Positions 38,548 through 47,257 of a stretch of DNA of 64,000 nucleotides are shown in pieces. Numbering within the stretch: the stretch's first letter is position 1; every line of letters starts with the position of its first letter. The stretch is from Sphingomonas corticis. Its GTDB lineage: Bacteria > Pseudomonadota > Alphaproteobacteria > Sphingomonadales > Sphingomonadaceae. Under the pieces are notes generated by a model. The model was not told the origin of the DNA, made no database searches, and worked only from the letters and a program-made list of their open reading frames with translations. The stretch is taken from NCBI RefSeq assembly GCF_012035195.1, contig NZ_JAAVJH010000001.1:434001-498000 (forward strand). The letters are read 5' to 3'. Both the position numbers and the translations under genes were made by a program.

Positions 38548-39615
38548 TTACGACGGCTCGTGGATCGGGCATCCGTTCGCCCGCTGACGAAACTCGGCGG
38601 AGTGGCGGTACGTATCGCGACGCGCGCGATTGACGTTGCCCAGCGGCCGGTGGGCGGCAAGAGCCGTCCAGATGCTGAAGCGGGTGCGCTCGTTCACCTC
38701 CTCGACCAGGGCCGGATCCCAGCTGTCCTGCGCCCGCGCCCGCACGATGCCGACCCGCTGCCATGGCGCCTCCACCTCGTCCCACTCGACGGTAGGATCC
38801 TCGACCGGCTGCTTCGCCAGGTCGCGGGCGAGCTGGACGCGGAACTCCCATTCCGCATCGATCGAGCGCATCTCGTCGCGCAAACGATGGCGGATCGCGT
38901 CGCGGTCGCCCGCGGGATCGATCGTCTCGCCGGTCAGCGCGGTCATCGCCGGCGCCAGCGGCTTCAGGCTGAACTTCGCCACGTGATCGCCGTAGCGGAA
39001 CGGAGTCGCGCTGAAATAGGTCTCGCCAAGCGGCTCCACGTTGGGGGCGCCGCCCAGCGTCTTCACCGCCGCGCTGTCCACACCGACCGCGGAGAGGGCG
39101 GCGTTGACGCCGCGAAGCACCGCCGACAGGGCCACCTTTGCCCCTTCCGCCCGGTCGGTGGTCTTCGCCAGCAGCTTCAGATTGCCGAGGAACGTGTCCG
39201 CCGTCCTCGCCTGGAACACGGGCGCGTTGACGAGGATGAAGTCCTGCGTGCGCCCTTCCGCCCCCGGCAGCCGCTCGCCGTCCACGTCCAGCACCTTCAG
39301 CGCCAGCCCGCGCGGCACCGATATCGCGTCGTCGAGGATGTCCCCCGGGTTGGTCGACAGCCGCATCAGCACGCGATGCTCGCCTGCTCGCGCGAACAGC
39401 CCCTGTGCCAGCTCGGGCGGCAATCCCGCGTCGATCGTCAGCGTGCCGTCGAGGATGGCGTGCGCCTTGGCATGGACCGAGCGGACGGCGTGGCCGTAAT
39501 CCTCGTGCGTCCGTGTCAGGATCCGGTCGAACGTGTCGTTCAGTGCCGCCACCGTCTCCGCCTCGTCGGCGCGGACGTCCTCGATCTGGTCGTGGTAGCG
39601 GACGGGTGCGGTCAC
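38548..39615 (-). CDS. Catalase-fold heme protein (small catalase family)
   Basis: 355 aa member of the catalase core superfamily, shorter than classical catalases. RSVHAKAHAILDG near residue 45 holds the likely distal His, and NVNRARRDTYRHSAEFR near residue 335 has the Arg-x3-Tyr proximal heme pattern. Relatives include peroxidases acting on fatty-acid hydroperoxides. Start is GTG at 39613-39615, directly after an ideal AAGGAG; an ATG farther upstream would place AAGGAG inside the gene. The 108 bp after it are AT-rich with no gene. Confidence 0.82.
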   Translation of the reverse strand: MTAPVRYHDQIEDVRADEAETVAALNDTFDRILTRTHEDYGHAVRSVHAKAHAILDGTLTIDAGLPPELAQGLFARAGEHRVLMRLSTNPGDILDDAISVPRGLALKVLDVDGERLPGAEGRTQDFILVNAPVFQARTADTFLGNLKLLAKTTDRAEGAKVALSAVLRGVNAALSAVGVDSAAVKTLGGAPNVEPLGETYFSATPFRYGDHVAKFSLKPLAPAMTALTGETIDPAGDRDAIRHRLRDEMRSIDAEWEFRVQLARDLAKQPVEDPTVEWDEVEAPWQRVGIVRARAQDSWDPALVEEVNERTRFSIWTALAAHRPLGNVNRARRDTYRHSAEFRQRANGCPIHEPS

Positions 39616-39669
39616 GAGGCGATCTCCTTGCATTATCAAGGATCAACCTCTGCCGCCCGGCGACGTTCC

Positions 39670-40485
39670 TCACACCGCGGTGCGGCCGTACTCCTGCTTG
39701 GTCACCGGGTGGCTGGACGACAGGCCGCCGTCCACCGCGATCGCCTGGCCGTTGACGTAGCTCGCGTCGTCGGAGGCGAGGAAAAGTGCGACCTTCGCCA
39801 GCTCCTCGGGCTGCGCGCCGCGGCGCAGCGGGTTGAGGCGGCCGACGCGGTCCATCTTGTTCGCGTCGCGCGCATAGTCGAAGGTCGGCTTGGTCATACC
39901 GGTTTCGGTCAGCCCCGGGCAGATCGCGTTCACGCGCACGTTGGAGCCGGACAACTGCTGGGCGGACACCATGGCGAGGTTGATGACGCCCGCCTTCGAC
40001 GCCGAATAGGCCGGCGACCCCGCGCCGGAGCGGATGCCCGCGACGCTGGCCGTCAGGATGATCGCGCCGCCCCTGCCCGTCTGACCGGCCCGCTCCGCGA
40101 TGCGCGGCGCGGCGTGCTTGACGGCGAGATAGGGCCCGATCAGGTTGACGCGCAGCACCTCGGTAATGAGCGACACGTCGGTGTCGAAGATGTTGGCCAT
40201 CCCGCCGGAGATGCCGGCGTTGGCGAACATCACGTCCAGCCCGCCGAAGCGGTCGCAGGCGAGCGCCACTGCCTTCGCCACGTCCTCCTCGCTTCCCGCG
40301 TCGATGCGGATCGCCTCCGCGGTGCCGCCGGCGTCGCGGATCGCCTGCACCGTCGCGTCCGCGGTGTCGTTGATATCGGCGACCACCACCTTGCCCCCTT
40401 CCGCAGCGAAGAGCGTGGCCGCGGCGCGGCCGATGCCGGAGCCCGCACCGGTGACGATGATCGATCTGTCCTGAAAGCGCGCCAT
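39670..40485 (-). CDS. SDR family oxidoreductase
   Basis: 271 aa classical short-chain dehydrogenase. Nucleotide-binding [15 protein letters not shown], acidic VVVADIND after strand 2 (NAD preference), NAG motif FANAGISGG and the catalytic [15 protein letters not shown]. The C-terminal extension [16 protein letters not shown] is longer than usual. Probably oxidises a hydroxyl group on a substrate or CoA thioester; part of the minus-strand catabolic operon. Confidence 0.9.
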   Translation of the reverse strand: MARFQDRSIIVTGAGSGIGRAAATLFAAEGGKVVVADINDTADATVQAIRDAGGTAEAIRIDAGSEEDVAKAVALACDRFGGLDVMFANAGISGGMANIFDTDVSLITEVLRVNLIGPYLAVKHAAPRIAERAGQTGRGGAIILTASVAGIRSGAGSPAYSASKAGVINLAMVSAQQLSGSNVRVNAICPGLTETGMTKPTFDYARDANKMDRVGRLNPLRRGAQPEELAKVALFLASDDASYVNGQAIAVDGGLSSSHPVTKQEYGRTAV

Positions 40486-40499
40486 GTCGTTCCCTTCTC

Positions 40500-40565
40500 C
40501 GTTCGCCCCGAGCCTGTCGAAGGGCGTGTTCCCGGCACGTGCTTCGACAGGCCCAGCACGAACGG
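40500..40565. repeat. Dispersed palindromic repeat, family A copy 4
   Basis: Arms CGTTCGCCCCGAGCCTGTCG and CGACAGGCCCAGCACGAACG flank a short middle. Sits between the two SDR genes of the operon. Confidence 0.8.
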
Positions 40566-40576
40566 CGTCCCGGCCG

Positions 40577-41341
40577 TCAGATCGTGACGCCCCCGTCGAT
40601 CACCATCGTCTGGCCAGTCATGAAGGCGCTGGCGCGGCTGGCGAGATAGACCACGGCGCCCGCGATCTCGTCGGGCTCGCCGATGCGGCGCAGCGGGGTG
40701 GTGGCGTTGCGCTGCGCCGCTGCGGCCTCATCCTCCCACAGCGCGCGCGCGAAATCGGTCTTGATGAGGCCCGGCGCGATGCAGTTCACGCGGATGCCGT
40801 GCGGCCCGTACTCGTGCGCCAGGTTGCGTGCGAGCTGCATGTCGGCGGCCTTGCTGATGCAATAGGCGCCGATCACGGTCGATCCGCGCAGGCCGCCGAT
40901 CGAGCTGACGATGACGATGCTGCCCTCGTTGCGCTCCTTCATCTCCGGCGCGACCATCGTGATGAGCCAATGGTTGGAAACGATGTTGTTGTCCAGGATC
41001 TTGCGGAACTGCTCGTCCGCGATCCCCTCCTGCGGGCCGTAATAGGGGTTGGACGCGGCGTTGCAGACGAGCACGTCGATGCGGCCGAACGCCGCGCGCG
41101 TGGCATCGACCAGCGCCTGGAGCCCCGCCTTGTCGGAGATGTTCGCGGCAACCGCAATGGCGGTCCCCTCGCCGAAGCGGGCGTTGATGTCCGCCGCGGC
41201 GGCGTCGCACGCGTCCTGCTTGCGGCTGGAGATCACCACCTTCGCGCCCTGCTCCGCGCAGGCGATCGCGGAGGCCAGACCGATCCCGCGCGAGGATCCG
41301 GTGATGAGCACGACCTTCCCGGTCAGATCGAACAGCGACAT
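40577..41341 (-). CDS. SDR family oxidoreductase
   Basis: 254 aa short-chain dehydrogenase. [19 protein letters not shown] with Arg after strand 2 (VVISSRKQD) suggests NADP preference; NAASNPY, then catalytic [16 protein letters not shown] and the end [14 protein letters not shown]. The ATG at 41339-41341 is the family start; the open frame upstream overlaps the kinase gene in another frame. Similar to SDRs found beside ACAD10/11-type genes. Confidence 0.9.
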   Translation of the reverse strand: MSLFDLTGKVVLITGSSRGIGLASAIACAEQGAKVVISSRKQDACDAAAADINARFGEGTAIAVAANISDKAGLQALVDATRAAFGRIDVLVCNAASNPYYGPQEGIADEQFRKILDNNIVSNHWLITMVAPEMKERNEGSIVIVSSIGGLRGSTVIGAYCISKAADMQLARNLAHEYGPHGIRVNCIAPGLIKTDFARALWEDEAAAAQRNATTPLRRIGEPDEIAGAVVYLASRASAFMTGQTMVIDGGVTI

Positions 41342-41364
41342 CGAACTCCCTCCCTCCCGTCCTC

Positions 41365-42414
41365 TCACGCGCCTGCCTTCTTCGCGAAGTCCCACGCCGC
41401 GTCGACCAGGTGCGGCACGCGCGCGGCGGTCGCTTCCGCCTTGGCGTTGGACGCCGTGCCGATCAGGAAACGCTTCTTGATGCCCTGTACGATGCTGGCG
41501 AGACGGAACAGGTTGAAGGCGAAATACCAGTCGAGCTGCGGCAGACCGTCGCGCCCGGTGCGCGCGCAATAGCGCGCCACCATCTCCTCCAACGTGGGGA
41601 TGCCGGTGTCCGGCCCGGTCAGCCCCATCACGCCGGACCGGCCCTCCGGCTCGGTCACCCAGCTCATCAGATAGTAGGTGAGATCCGCCGTGGGATCGCC
41701 CAGCGTGCACAATTCCCAGTCGAGCACGGCCGCCACCTGCGCCTCGGTGCCGGGCGCGAACTTCATGTTGTCGACGCGATAGTCGCCGTGGACGATCGAC
41801 GTGCGGGTCTGCTCGGGCACGGTGCGCGGCAGCCACTCGATCAGCGCCTCCATCGCGGGCATGTGCTCGGTCTCGGCGCCGCGATACTGCTTGGTCCAGC
41901 GGCTGACCTGCCGCTCGAAATAGTTGCCGGGCCGACCGAAATCGGTGAGGCCGATGGCCTCGTGGTCGGTGTTGTGCAGGTCCGCCAGCGTGTCGATCAT
42001 CGCGTGATAATGGTCGCGGCGCTGCTCGGGCGTCAGGTCCGGCATGGCGCCATCCCAGATCGTGCGCCCGTCCACCATCTCCATCACGTAGAAGGCGCTG
42101 CCGATGACCGCATCCTCCTCGCACAGGCCGTACTGGCGCGGGACGGGAAAGCCGGTGGGGTGGAGCGCGGCCATCACGCGATGCTCGCGATCCACCTGGT
42201 GCGCGCTGGGCAGCAGCTCGCCCATCGGCTTGCGCCGCAGCACGTAGTCGCGCCCCGGCGTCATCAGCTTGTACGTGGGGTTCGACTGGCCGCCGGCGAA
42301 CTTGGCGTAGCTGAGCGGCCCCGCGAAATCGGGCACGTTGGCCTGCATCCACGCCGAGAGCCGCTCCGTATCCAGGCGGTCGCGTTCGGCGATCTCGTCC
42401 TGAAGCTCGCTCAT
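41365..42414 (-). CDS. Phosphotransferase of the APH fold, ACAD10/11 kinase type
   Basis: 349 aa aminoglycoside-phosphotransferase-like kinase. FAGGQSNPTYKLMTPGRDYV resembles the nucleotide loop, VLRRKP gives the Lys, and SIVHGDYRVDNMKFAPGTEA holds the catalytic Asp and Asn, followed by LDWELCTLGDPTADL with the metal Asp. This is the same kinase type as the N-terminal half of mammalian ACAD10/11 and LvaA of levulinate catabolism, which phosphorylate the 4-hydroxyl of 4-hydroxyacyl-CoA. Antibiotic resistance is not implied. Confidence 0.9.
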   Translation of the reverse strand: MSELQDEIAERDRLDTERLSAWMQANVPDFAGPLSYAKFAGGQSNPTYKLMTPGRDYVLRRKPMGELLPSAHQVDREHRVMAALHPTGFPVPRQYGLCEEDAVIGSAFYVMEMVDGRTIWDGAMPDLTPEQRRDHYHAMIDTLADLHNTDHEAIGLTDFGRPGNYFERQVSRWTKQYRGAETEHMPAMEALIEWLPRTVPEQTRTSIVHGDYRVDNMKFAPGTEAQVAAVLDWELCTLGDPTADLTYYLMSWVTEPEGRSGVMGLTGPDTGIPTLEEMVARYCARTGRDGLPQLDWYFAFNLFRLASIVQGIKKRFLIGTASNAKAEATAARVPHLVDAAWDFAKKAGA

Positions 42415-42427
42415 GCGCCCATCCTCT

Positions 42428-43513
42428 TCACGAGAACGTGATGACGCTGCGCGTGGCGTCCCCCCTGCGCAGTTCGTCGAAGGCGTGGTTGATCTGCGCC
42501 AGCGGCAGCCGCTCGGCGATGATCGTATCGAGGTCGAGCAGCCCGCGCTGGTAGAAGTCGACCAGCCGCGGAATATCGACCGGGAAGCGGTTGTACCCCA
42601 TGATCCCGCCCTGCAATCGCTTGCCGGAGAGGAGGTCCATCGCCGAAAGGCCGACCTTCTCGTTCAGCGGCATCATGCCCAGGATCGTGGCGGTGCCGCC
42701 GCGGCGTAGCACCTTCACGCTGGTGTCCGCCGACTGCGGACGGCCCACGGCCTCGATCGCGTGGTGGACGCCGCCCTTCGTCAGCTCGACCACCTCCGCC
42801 ACCGCGGTCTCGCTCATCGCGTCGAACGTGTGCGTGGCGCCCAGCTTCTCGGCGATGGCGCGCTTTTCCGGCACGGGATCGAGCGCGATGATCTTGCCCG
42901 CGCCCGCGATCTTCGCCGCATTGACCGCCGCGAGGCCGATGCCGCCGCAGCCGACGACGCAGACCGTCTCGCCCGGCGAGACGTCGGTGGTGTTGAACAC
43001 CGCGCCCGCGCCCGTCGTAACCGCGCAGCCGATCAGCGCGGCGCGATCGAGCGGCATGTCGCGGTCGATGGCCACGCACGCATGCTCGTGGACCAGCATC
43101 ATTTCCGCATAGGCGGACAGGTTGAGCATCTGGTTGACGGGGTCGCCGTTGGCCATCCGCAGCCGCGGCGCCTCGCCCTTGCCACGGCGCACGTCGGTGC
43201 TGACGCACAGGAACATGCGGCCGGTGACGCAGAATTCGCAGTGGCCGCAGAAGGCGGAAAGACAGGTGACGACGTGGTCACCGGGCTTCACCGTGCGCAC
43301 CTCGGCTCCCACCGCCTCCACCACGCCCGCGGCCTCGTGGCCGGGGATGGCGGGCAGCGGGTGCGGGTAGGTGCCGTCGACGAAGTGCAGGTCGGACCGG
43401 CACACGCCGACCGCGACCGTGCGGATCAGCACCTCGTGCGCGCCGGGAGTCGCGACGTCCACGTCGGCGATCTCCAGCGGCTGCTTCGTCTCGAACAATA
43501 TCGCGGCCTTCAT
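42428..43513 (-). CDS. Zinc-dependent alcohol dehydrogenase
   Basis: 361 aa medium-chain dehydrogenase. Catalytic zinc ligands in GVCRSDLH, IPGHEAAG and the Cys of IGCAVTTG; structural zinc set CGHCEFC plus the Cys of RMFLC. Rossmann motif VVGCGGIGLAAVNAAKIAG followed by an acidic residue (ALDPVPEK) suggests NAD. Similar to glutathione-independent class III-like enzymes; may oxidise the alcohol of the pathway. Stop lies 13 bp before the kinase gene. Confidence 0.92.
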   Translation of the reverse strand: MKAAILFETKQPLEIADVDVATPGAHEVLIRTVAVGVCRSDLHFVDGTYPHPLPAIPGHEAAGVVEAVGAEVRTVKPGDHVVTCLSAFCGHCEFCVTGRMFLCVSTDVRRGKGEAPRLRMANGDPVNQMLNLSAYAEMMLVHEHACVAIDRDMPLDRAALIGCAVTTGAGAVFNTTDVSPGETVCVVGCGGIGLAAVNAAKIAGAGKIIALDPVPEKRAIAEKLGATHTFDAMSETAVAEVVELTKGGVHHAIEAVGRPQSADTSVKVLRRGGTATILGMMPLNEKVGLSAMDLLSGKRLQGGIMGYNRFPVDIPRLVDFYQRGLLDLDTIIAERLPLAQINHAFDELRRGDATRSVITFS

Positions 43514-43537
43514 GCGCCTCCCCTCCCCTCGCCCGAT

Positions 43538-43620
43538 GCGTCACCCCGGCGAACGCCGGAGTCCAGACCCAGGGGCGCCTCGCTTGCTGCCCTGGATCCC
43601 GGCCCGCGCCGGATGACGTC
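43538..43620. repeat. Palindromic repeat, family B copy 3
   Basis: GCGTCACCCCGGCGAACGCC at the left, CCCGCGCCGGATGACGTC at the right, with a hairpin CCAGACCCAGGG...CCCTGG between. Lies between the ACAD10/11-type gene and the alcohol dehydrogenase gene. Confidence 0.8.
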
Positions 43621-43631
43621 AATTCGCTGAC

Positions 43632-44939
43632 TTACCGGCTGACCCCGATGTCCCCGCTCGACACTTCGGGTCCGCGGTCATTCGACGGGCGATCCACCTT
43701 CCAGTCGCCGTACTTGCCGAATTCGTTGCGGGCGATGGCGCGCGCGTGGACCTCGTCGGGACCGTCGGCCAGCCGCAGAGTGCGCTGCGACGCCCAGGCA
43801 TGGGCCAGCCCGAAATCCTCCGCCACGCCCGCGCCGCCATGCGCCTGCACCGCGTCGTCCAGGATCCGCAGCGCCATGTTGGGCGCGAAGACCTTGATCA
43901 TCGCGATCTCCTGCGACGCGGCCTTGTTGCCGGCGACGTCCATCGTCTGCGCCGCCTTCAGGCAGAGCAGGCGCGTCATCTCGATCTCGATGCGGGCCTG
44001 CGCAACGCGCTGCTCCCATACCGAGTGATCGGAGATGCGCTTGCCGAACGCCACGCGGCTCAAGAGGCGCTTCGCCATCTTCTCCAGTCCCACCTCGGCC
44101 GCGCCGATCGTGCGCATGCAATGGTGGATGCGGCCCGGCCCCAGCCGGCCCTGCGCGATCTCGAACCCGCGGCCCTCGCCCAGGATCACGTTCTCGACCG
44201 GGACGCGAACGTCGGTGAAGCTGACCTCGCCGTGGCCGTGCGGCGCATGGTTGTAGCCGTAGACCGACAGCATCCGCTCGATCTTGATGCCCGGCGTGTC
44301 CATCGGCACCAGCACCTGGCTCTGCTGCTGATGGCGGGACGCCTCGAAATTGGTCTTCCCCATCAGGATGCCGACCTTGCAACGCGGATCGCCCACGCCC
44401 GAGGACCACCATTTGCGGCCGTTGATGACGTAATGGTCGCCGTCGCGCACGATGCGCGTCTCGATGTTGGTCGCGTCGGAGGAGGCGACCGCGGGCTCGG
44501 TCATCAGGAAGACGGAGCGGATCTCGCCGTTCATCAGCGGCCGCAGCCACCGCTCCTTCTGCTCGCGCGTGCCGTAGCGGTGCAGCACCTCCATGTTGCC
44601 GGTATCCGGCGCGGAGCAGTTGAACACCTCGCTCGCCCAGCCGATCTTGCCCATCTCCTCGGCGCAGAGGGCATATTCCAGGTTGGTCAGCTGCGTCCCC
44701 TCGAACTCGAAGGTGTCGTCGACGTGGTGCTGGCCCGAGTGCGGCGGCATGAAGAAGTTCCACAGCCCGGCGGCACGCGCCCGCTCCTTCACCTCCTCCA
44801 CCACGGGGATCACCTTCCACGGGTCGCCTTCGTGGTGCTGGCGGTGGTATTCATCCTGGCGCGGCGTCACCTCCGCGTCGATGAACGCCTTCACGCGATC
44901 CCTGAAATAGGTCTCGCGCTCGCTGAGAGTGAAATCCAT
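43632..44939 (-). CDS. Acyl-CoA dehydrogenase, ACAD10/11 type
   Basis: 435 aa. [40 protein letters not shown] and the C-terminal signature [20 protein letters not shown] are those of the ACAD10/11 dehydrogenase domain, here without the fused kinase. In mammals that domain completes removal of a phosphorylated 4-hydroxyl group. First gene of the minus-strand operon and divergent from the double TetR gene. ATG at 44937-44939; the frame is open further upstream without family support. Confidence 0.93.
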   Translation of the reverse strand: MDFTLSERETYFRDRVKAFIDAEVTPRQDEYHRQHHEGDPWKVIPVVEEVKERARAAGLWNFFMPPHSGQHHVDDTFEFEGTQLTNLEYALCAEEMGKIGWASEVFNCSAPDTGNMEVLHRYGTREQKERWLRPLMNGEIRSVFLMTEPAVASSDATNIETRIVRDGDHYVINGRKWWSSGVGDPRCKVGILMGKTNFEASRHQQQSQVLVPMDTPGIKIERMLSVYGYNHAPHGHGEVSFTDVRVPVENVILGEGRGFEIAQGRLGPGRIHHCMRTIGAAEVGLEKMAKRLLSRVAFGKRISDHSVWEQRVAQARIEIEMTRLLCLKAAQTMDVAGNKAASQEIAMIKVFAPNMALRILDDAVQAHGGAGVAEDFGLAHAWASQRTLRLADGPDEVHARAIARNEFGKYGDWKVDRPSNDRGPEVSSGDIGVSR

Positions 44940-44975
44940 CGCATCCCTCCGCCACTTCGTTTGATCCGCGTCTAG

Positions 44976-45005
44976 GCCATACCGCTTATTCGGTAAAGCG
45001 CCCAA
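44976..45005 (-). promoter_or_regulatory. Possible promoter and operator of the ACAD10/11-type operon
   Basis: Minus strand: TTGGGC (45000-45005), 18-bp spacer, TATGGC (44976-44981). Between them lies the inverted repeat TACCG-N6-CGGTA (44980-44995). Placement between -35 and -10 in a region shared with the divergent TetR gene fits TetR repression. Confidence 0.45.
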
Positions 45006-45093
45006 TTTCCGCCGCCGCGGCTACGGCACCGCGGCATGGTCGGGGAAAGAAAAAGGGACTGTTTCTTCGAAAACCCCGTGCTAGGATCGTTCG

Positions 45094-46329
45094 ATGGGGG
45101 ACCTGAGGGACGAGGCCGACACGGGCACGCGGCGTTTCCGCGAGAAGCGCGAGGCGATCCTCGCTGCCGCGGCGGAGGCGATCAACGAGCAGAGCGCGAA
45201 GGGCATGACCTTCGCCGACGTGGCTCGCCGCGTCGGGCTGAACACCACCAGCGTCACCTACTACTTCAAGCGCAAGGAAGACCTCGCCGCCGCCGCGTTC
45301 GAGCATACGCTCGACTATCTGATGGTGATGCTGGACGCGGCGATGGAGGCGTCCACCCCGGCGGAACGGGTGGAGCGGTTCCTGGCGATCAACCTGGCGC
45401 GGCTGGAGCGGATCGCCGACGGCGAGGAGCGCCCCTTCGCCGTCCTTTCCGACCTGCGCGCCATGGACGAGCCGGTACGCGCCGGGCTGATGGCCGGCTG
45501 GCGCGAGGTGTTCCGGCGCACCCGCGCGTTGTGGGGCGAGGGCAAGGGGCGCGCCGCGACCGACCTGGCGGGGGCGCGTGCGCACGTGCTGCTGGAGAAT
45601 ATGTTCTGGTTGCCGGTGTGGCTCCCCCGTTACGAACGGGACCAGTATCCGCGTGCCATCGCCCGGCTGACCGACATCTTCCGCCACGGCATCGCCGGCC
45701 CGGGTGCGGCCTGGTCGCCCCAGCCAATCGACCTGCCGCCCGGCGACGCGGTGCCCGGGCGCGAGGCATTCCTGCTGGCGGCGACGCGGCTCATCAACGA
45801 ACTCGGCTATCGCGGCGCCAGCGTGCAGCGCATCGCCAGCGAGCTGAACGTGACGAAAGGCAGCTTCTACCACCACCTCGACGCCAAGGACGATCTCGTC
45901 GCCGCCTGCTATCGCCGCAGCTTCGACACGATCGCGGCGGCGCAGCGGCTGGCGGACGAGCGCGGCGGGACGCAGTGGCAGCGCTTGTGCGACACGGTGG
46001 CGACGCTGATCGGCGTGCAATTCTCGCAGCACGGCTCGCTGCTGCGCACCACCGCGCTGTCCGGCCTGCCGCACGGCGTGCGCCAGTCGATGGTGGACCG
46101 GTCGAACCGCATCGCGCGTCGCTTCGCCGGCACGATGTCCGACGGCATCGGCGAGGGGACGATCCGCCCGGTCGACACGCTCGTCGCCAGCCAGGCGATG
46201 ATGGCGTTCCTGAACGCCGCGTTCGACATGCGGAAATGGGCATGGTCGATGCCGCCCGAGCGCGCGTCGGCGCTCTACGCCTCCACGTTGATGTTCGGCC
46301 TGTTCGACGATCGCGTGATCGACGGCTGA
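45094..46329 (+). CDS. Tandem double TetR-family regulator
   Basis: 411 aa containing two complete TetR units. Unit 1 (about 15-195): helix-turn-helix GMTFADVARRVGLNTTSVTY then YFKRKEDLAAAAFEHTL. Unit 2 (about 225-411): second HTH GYRGASVQRIASELNVTKGS then FYHHLDAKDDLVAACYRRS. Normal TetR proteins are near 200 aa and work as dimers, so this chain could behave as a covalent dimer or bind two sites. Divergent from the ACAD10/11-type operon, its likely target. Confidence 0.92.
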   Translation: MGDLRDEADTGTRRFREKREAILAAAAEAINEQSAKGMTFADVARRVGLNTTSVTYYFKRKEDLAAAAFEHTLDYLMVMLDAAMEASTPAERVERFLAINLARLERIADGEERPFAVLSDLRAMDEPVRAGLMAGWREVFRRTRALWGEGKGRAATDLAGARAHVLLENMFWLPVWLPRYERDQYPRAIARLTDIFRHGIAGPGAAWSPQPIDLPPGDAVPGREAFLLAATRLINELGYRGASVQRIASELNVTKGSFYHHLDAKDDLVAACYRRSFDTIAAAQRLADERGGTQWQRLCDTVATLIGVQFSQHGSLLRTTALSGLPHGVRQSMVDRSNRIARRFAGTMSDGIGEGTIRPVDTLVASQAMMAFLNAAFDMRKWAWSMPPERASALYASTLMFGLFDDRVIDG

Positions 46330-46335
46330 GCCCGG

Positions 46336-47178
46336 CTACACCGGCGCACCGATCACCGCGGCGCGCACGTTCATCGCCATCTGGTTCAGCGGCCCGCGTC
46401 GCTTCTCGAACTCGCGCACGGAGCAGCCCAGGAACAGGTGGCAGTCGCGCAGGAAGTGCGACCGGTCCCAATAGCCCGCCTCCTCCAGCAGCGCGGCCCC
46501 GGCGTCTGGTACGGTCAGCACCCCGCTCAGCGCGCGCAGGAAGCGGCCGCGGCGCAGCAACAGCTTGGGCGTGAACCCGAAATGAAGGCGGGTGAAGGCG
46601 GCGAGCGCGCGCTGCGACATGTCCAGCGCGTCGGCGACGCCCTCGATCCGGTCGACCGTCGCATCGCTCAGCAGGTCGTACAGCGTGACGATACGCGGGT
46701 CGATCGGCCGGCTGCGTGCCAGCCGGTCGAGCAGCCACTCCTCGAACACGGCGGCGGGATCCTCGCCCGCGTTCAGCCGCTCGCCCAGCGCGGGCAGGTA
46801 CGGATCCAGCAGGGCGGCCGGCACGACGCGGTTGGCGTGGCGGGAGATATCGCCGCCGAACAGCGCGGCCCACCCCATCGGCAGCAGGCCGACGCCGACC
46901 AGGGTCCCGCCGCCGGTCTCGACGTAGCCGGCGTAGCTGCTCGGCCCGTGGAACGACGCCGTAGGGACGGGGTCGACGCGTCGGGAGCCCAGCCTCACCG
47001 ACCAGGCCCCGCTTCCGGTCAGCGCGAAGCGGATGCTCGACCAGCCGGGAAACAGCGCGTCGCGCAGCACTGCGCCCGGCGGCAGCGCCACCGCGTAGCG
47101 GTGGTAGCCGGAGACGTAACCCGACAGCGCGTCGGACGCGCGCCAGTAACTGATCGGTGAACCTGCCCCCTGCTCCAC
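46336..47178 (-). CDS. AraC family transcriptional regulator
   Basis: 280 aa. N-terminal domain from SGYVSGYHRYAVALPPGAVL (AraC-type beta sensor, unusual sequence) and a C-terminal AraC DNA-binding domain with ADALDMSQRALAAFTRLHFG and AALLEEAGYWDRSHFLRDCH. Starts with GTG at 47176-47178. Convergent with the TetR gene, 6 bp apart, and upstream of the MFS gene on the same strand; could control the MFS or TonB receptor genes. Confidence 0.85.
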   Translation of the reverse strand: MEQGAGSPISYWRASDALSGYVSGYHRYAVALPPGAVLRDALFPGWSSIRFALTGSGAWSVRLGSRRVDPVPTASFHGPSSYAGYVETGGGTLVGVGLLPMGWAALFGGDISRHANRVVPAALLDPYLPALGERLNAGEDPAAVFEEWLLDRLARSRPIDPRIVTLYDLLSDATVDRIEGVADALDMSQRALAAFTRLHFGFTPKLLLRRGRFLRALSGVLTVPDAGAALLEEAGYWDRSHFLRDCHLFLGCSVREFEKRRGPLNQMAMNVRAAVIGAPV

Positions 47179-47257
47179 ACCGCCCCCCAGCGCTCAAGCG
47201 ACCGGGGTTGTAATCAAAATGCTACGGGACGGAAGAGGAGGACGCGATCTTTCTCGT

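Noticed and set aside
41365..42414. APH-fold kinase as an aminoglycoside resistance enzyme
   Set aside because: The sequence pattern and neighbours match ACAD10/11-type metabolic kinases.
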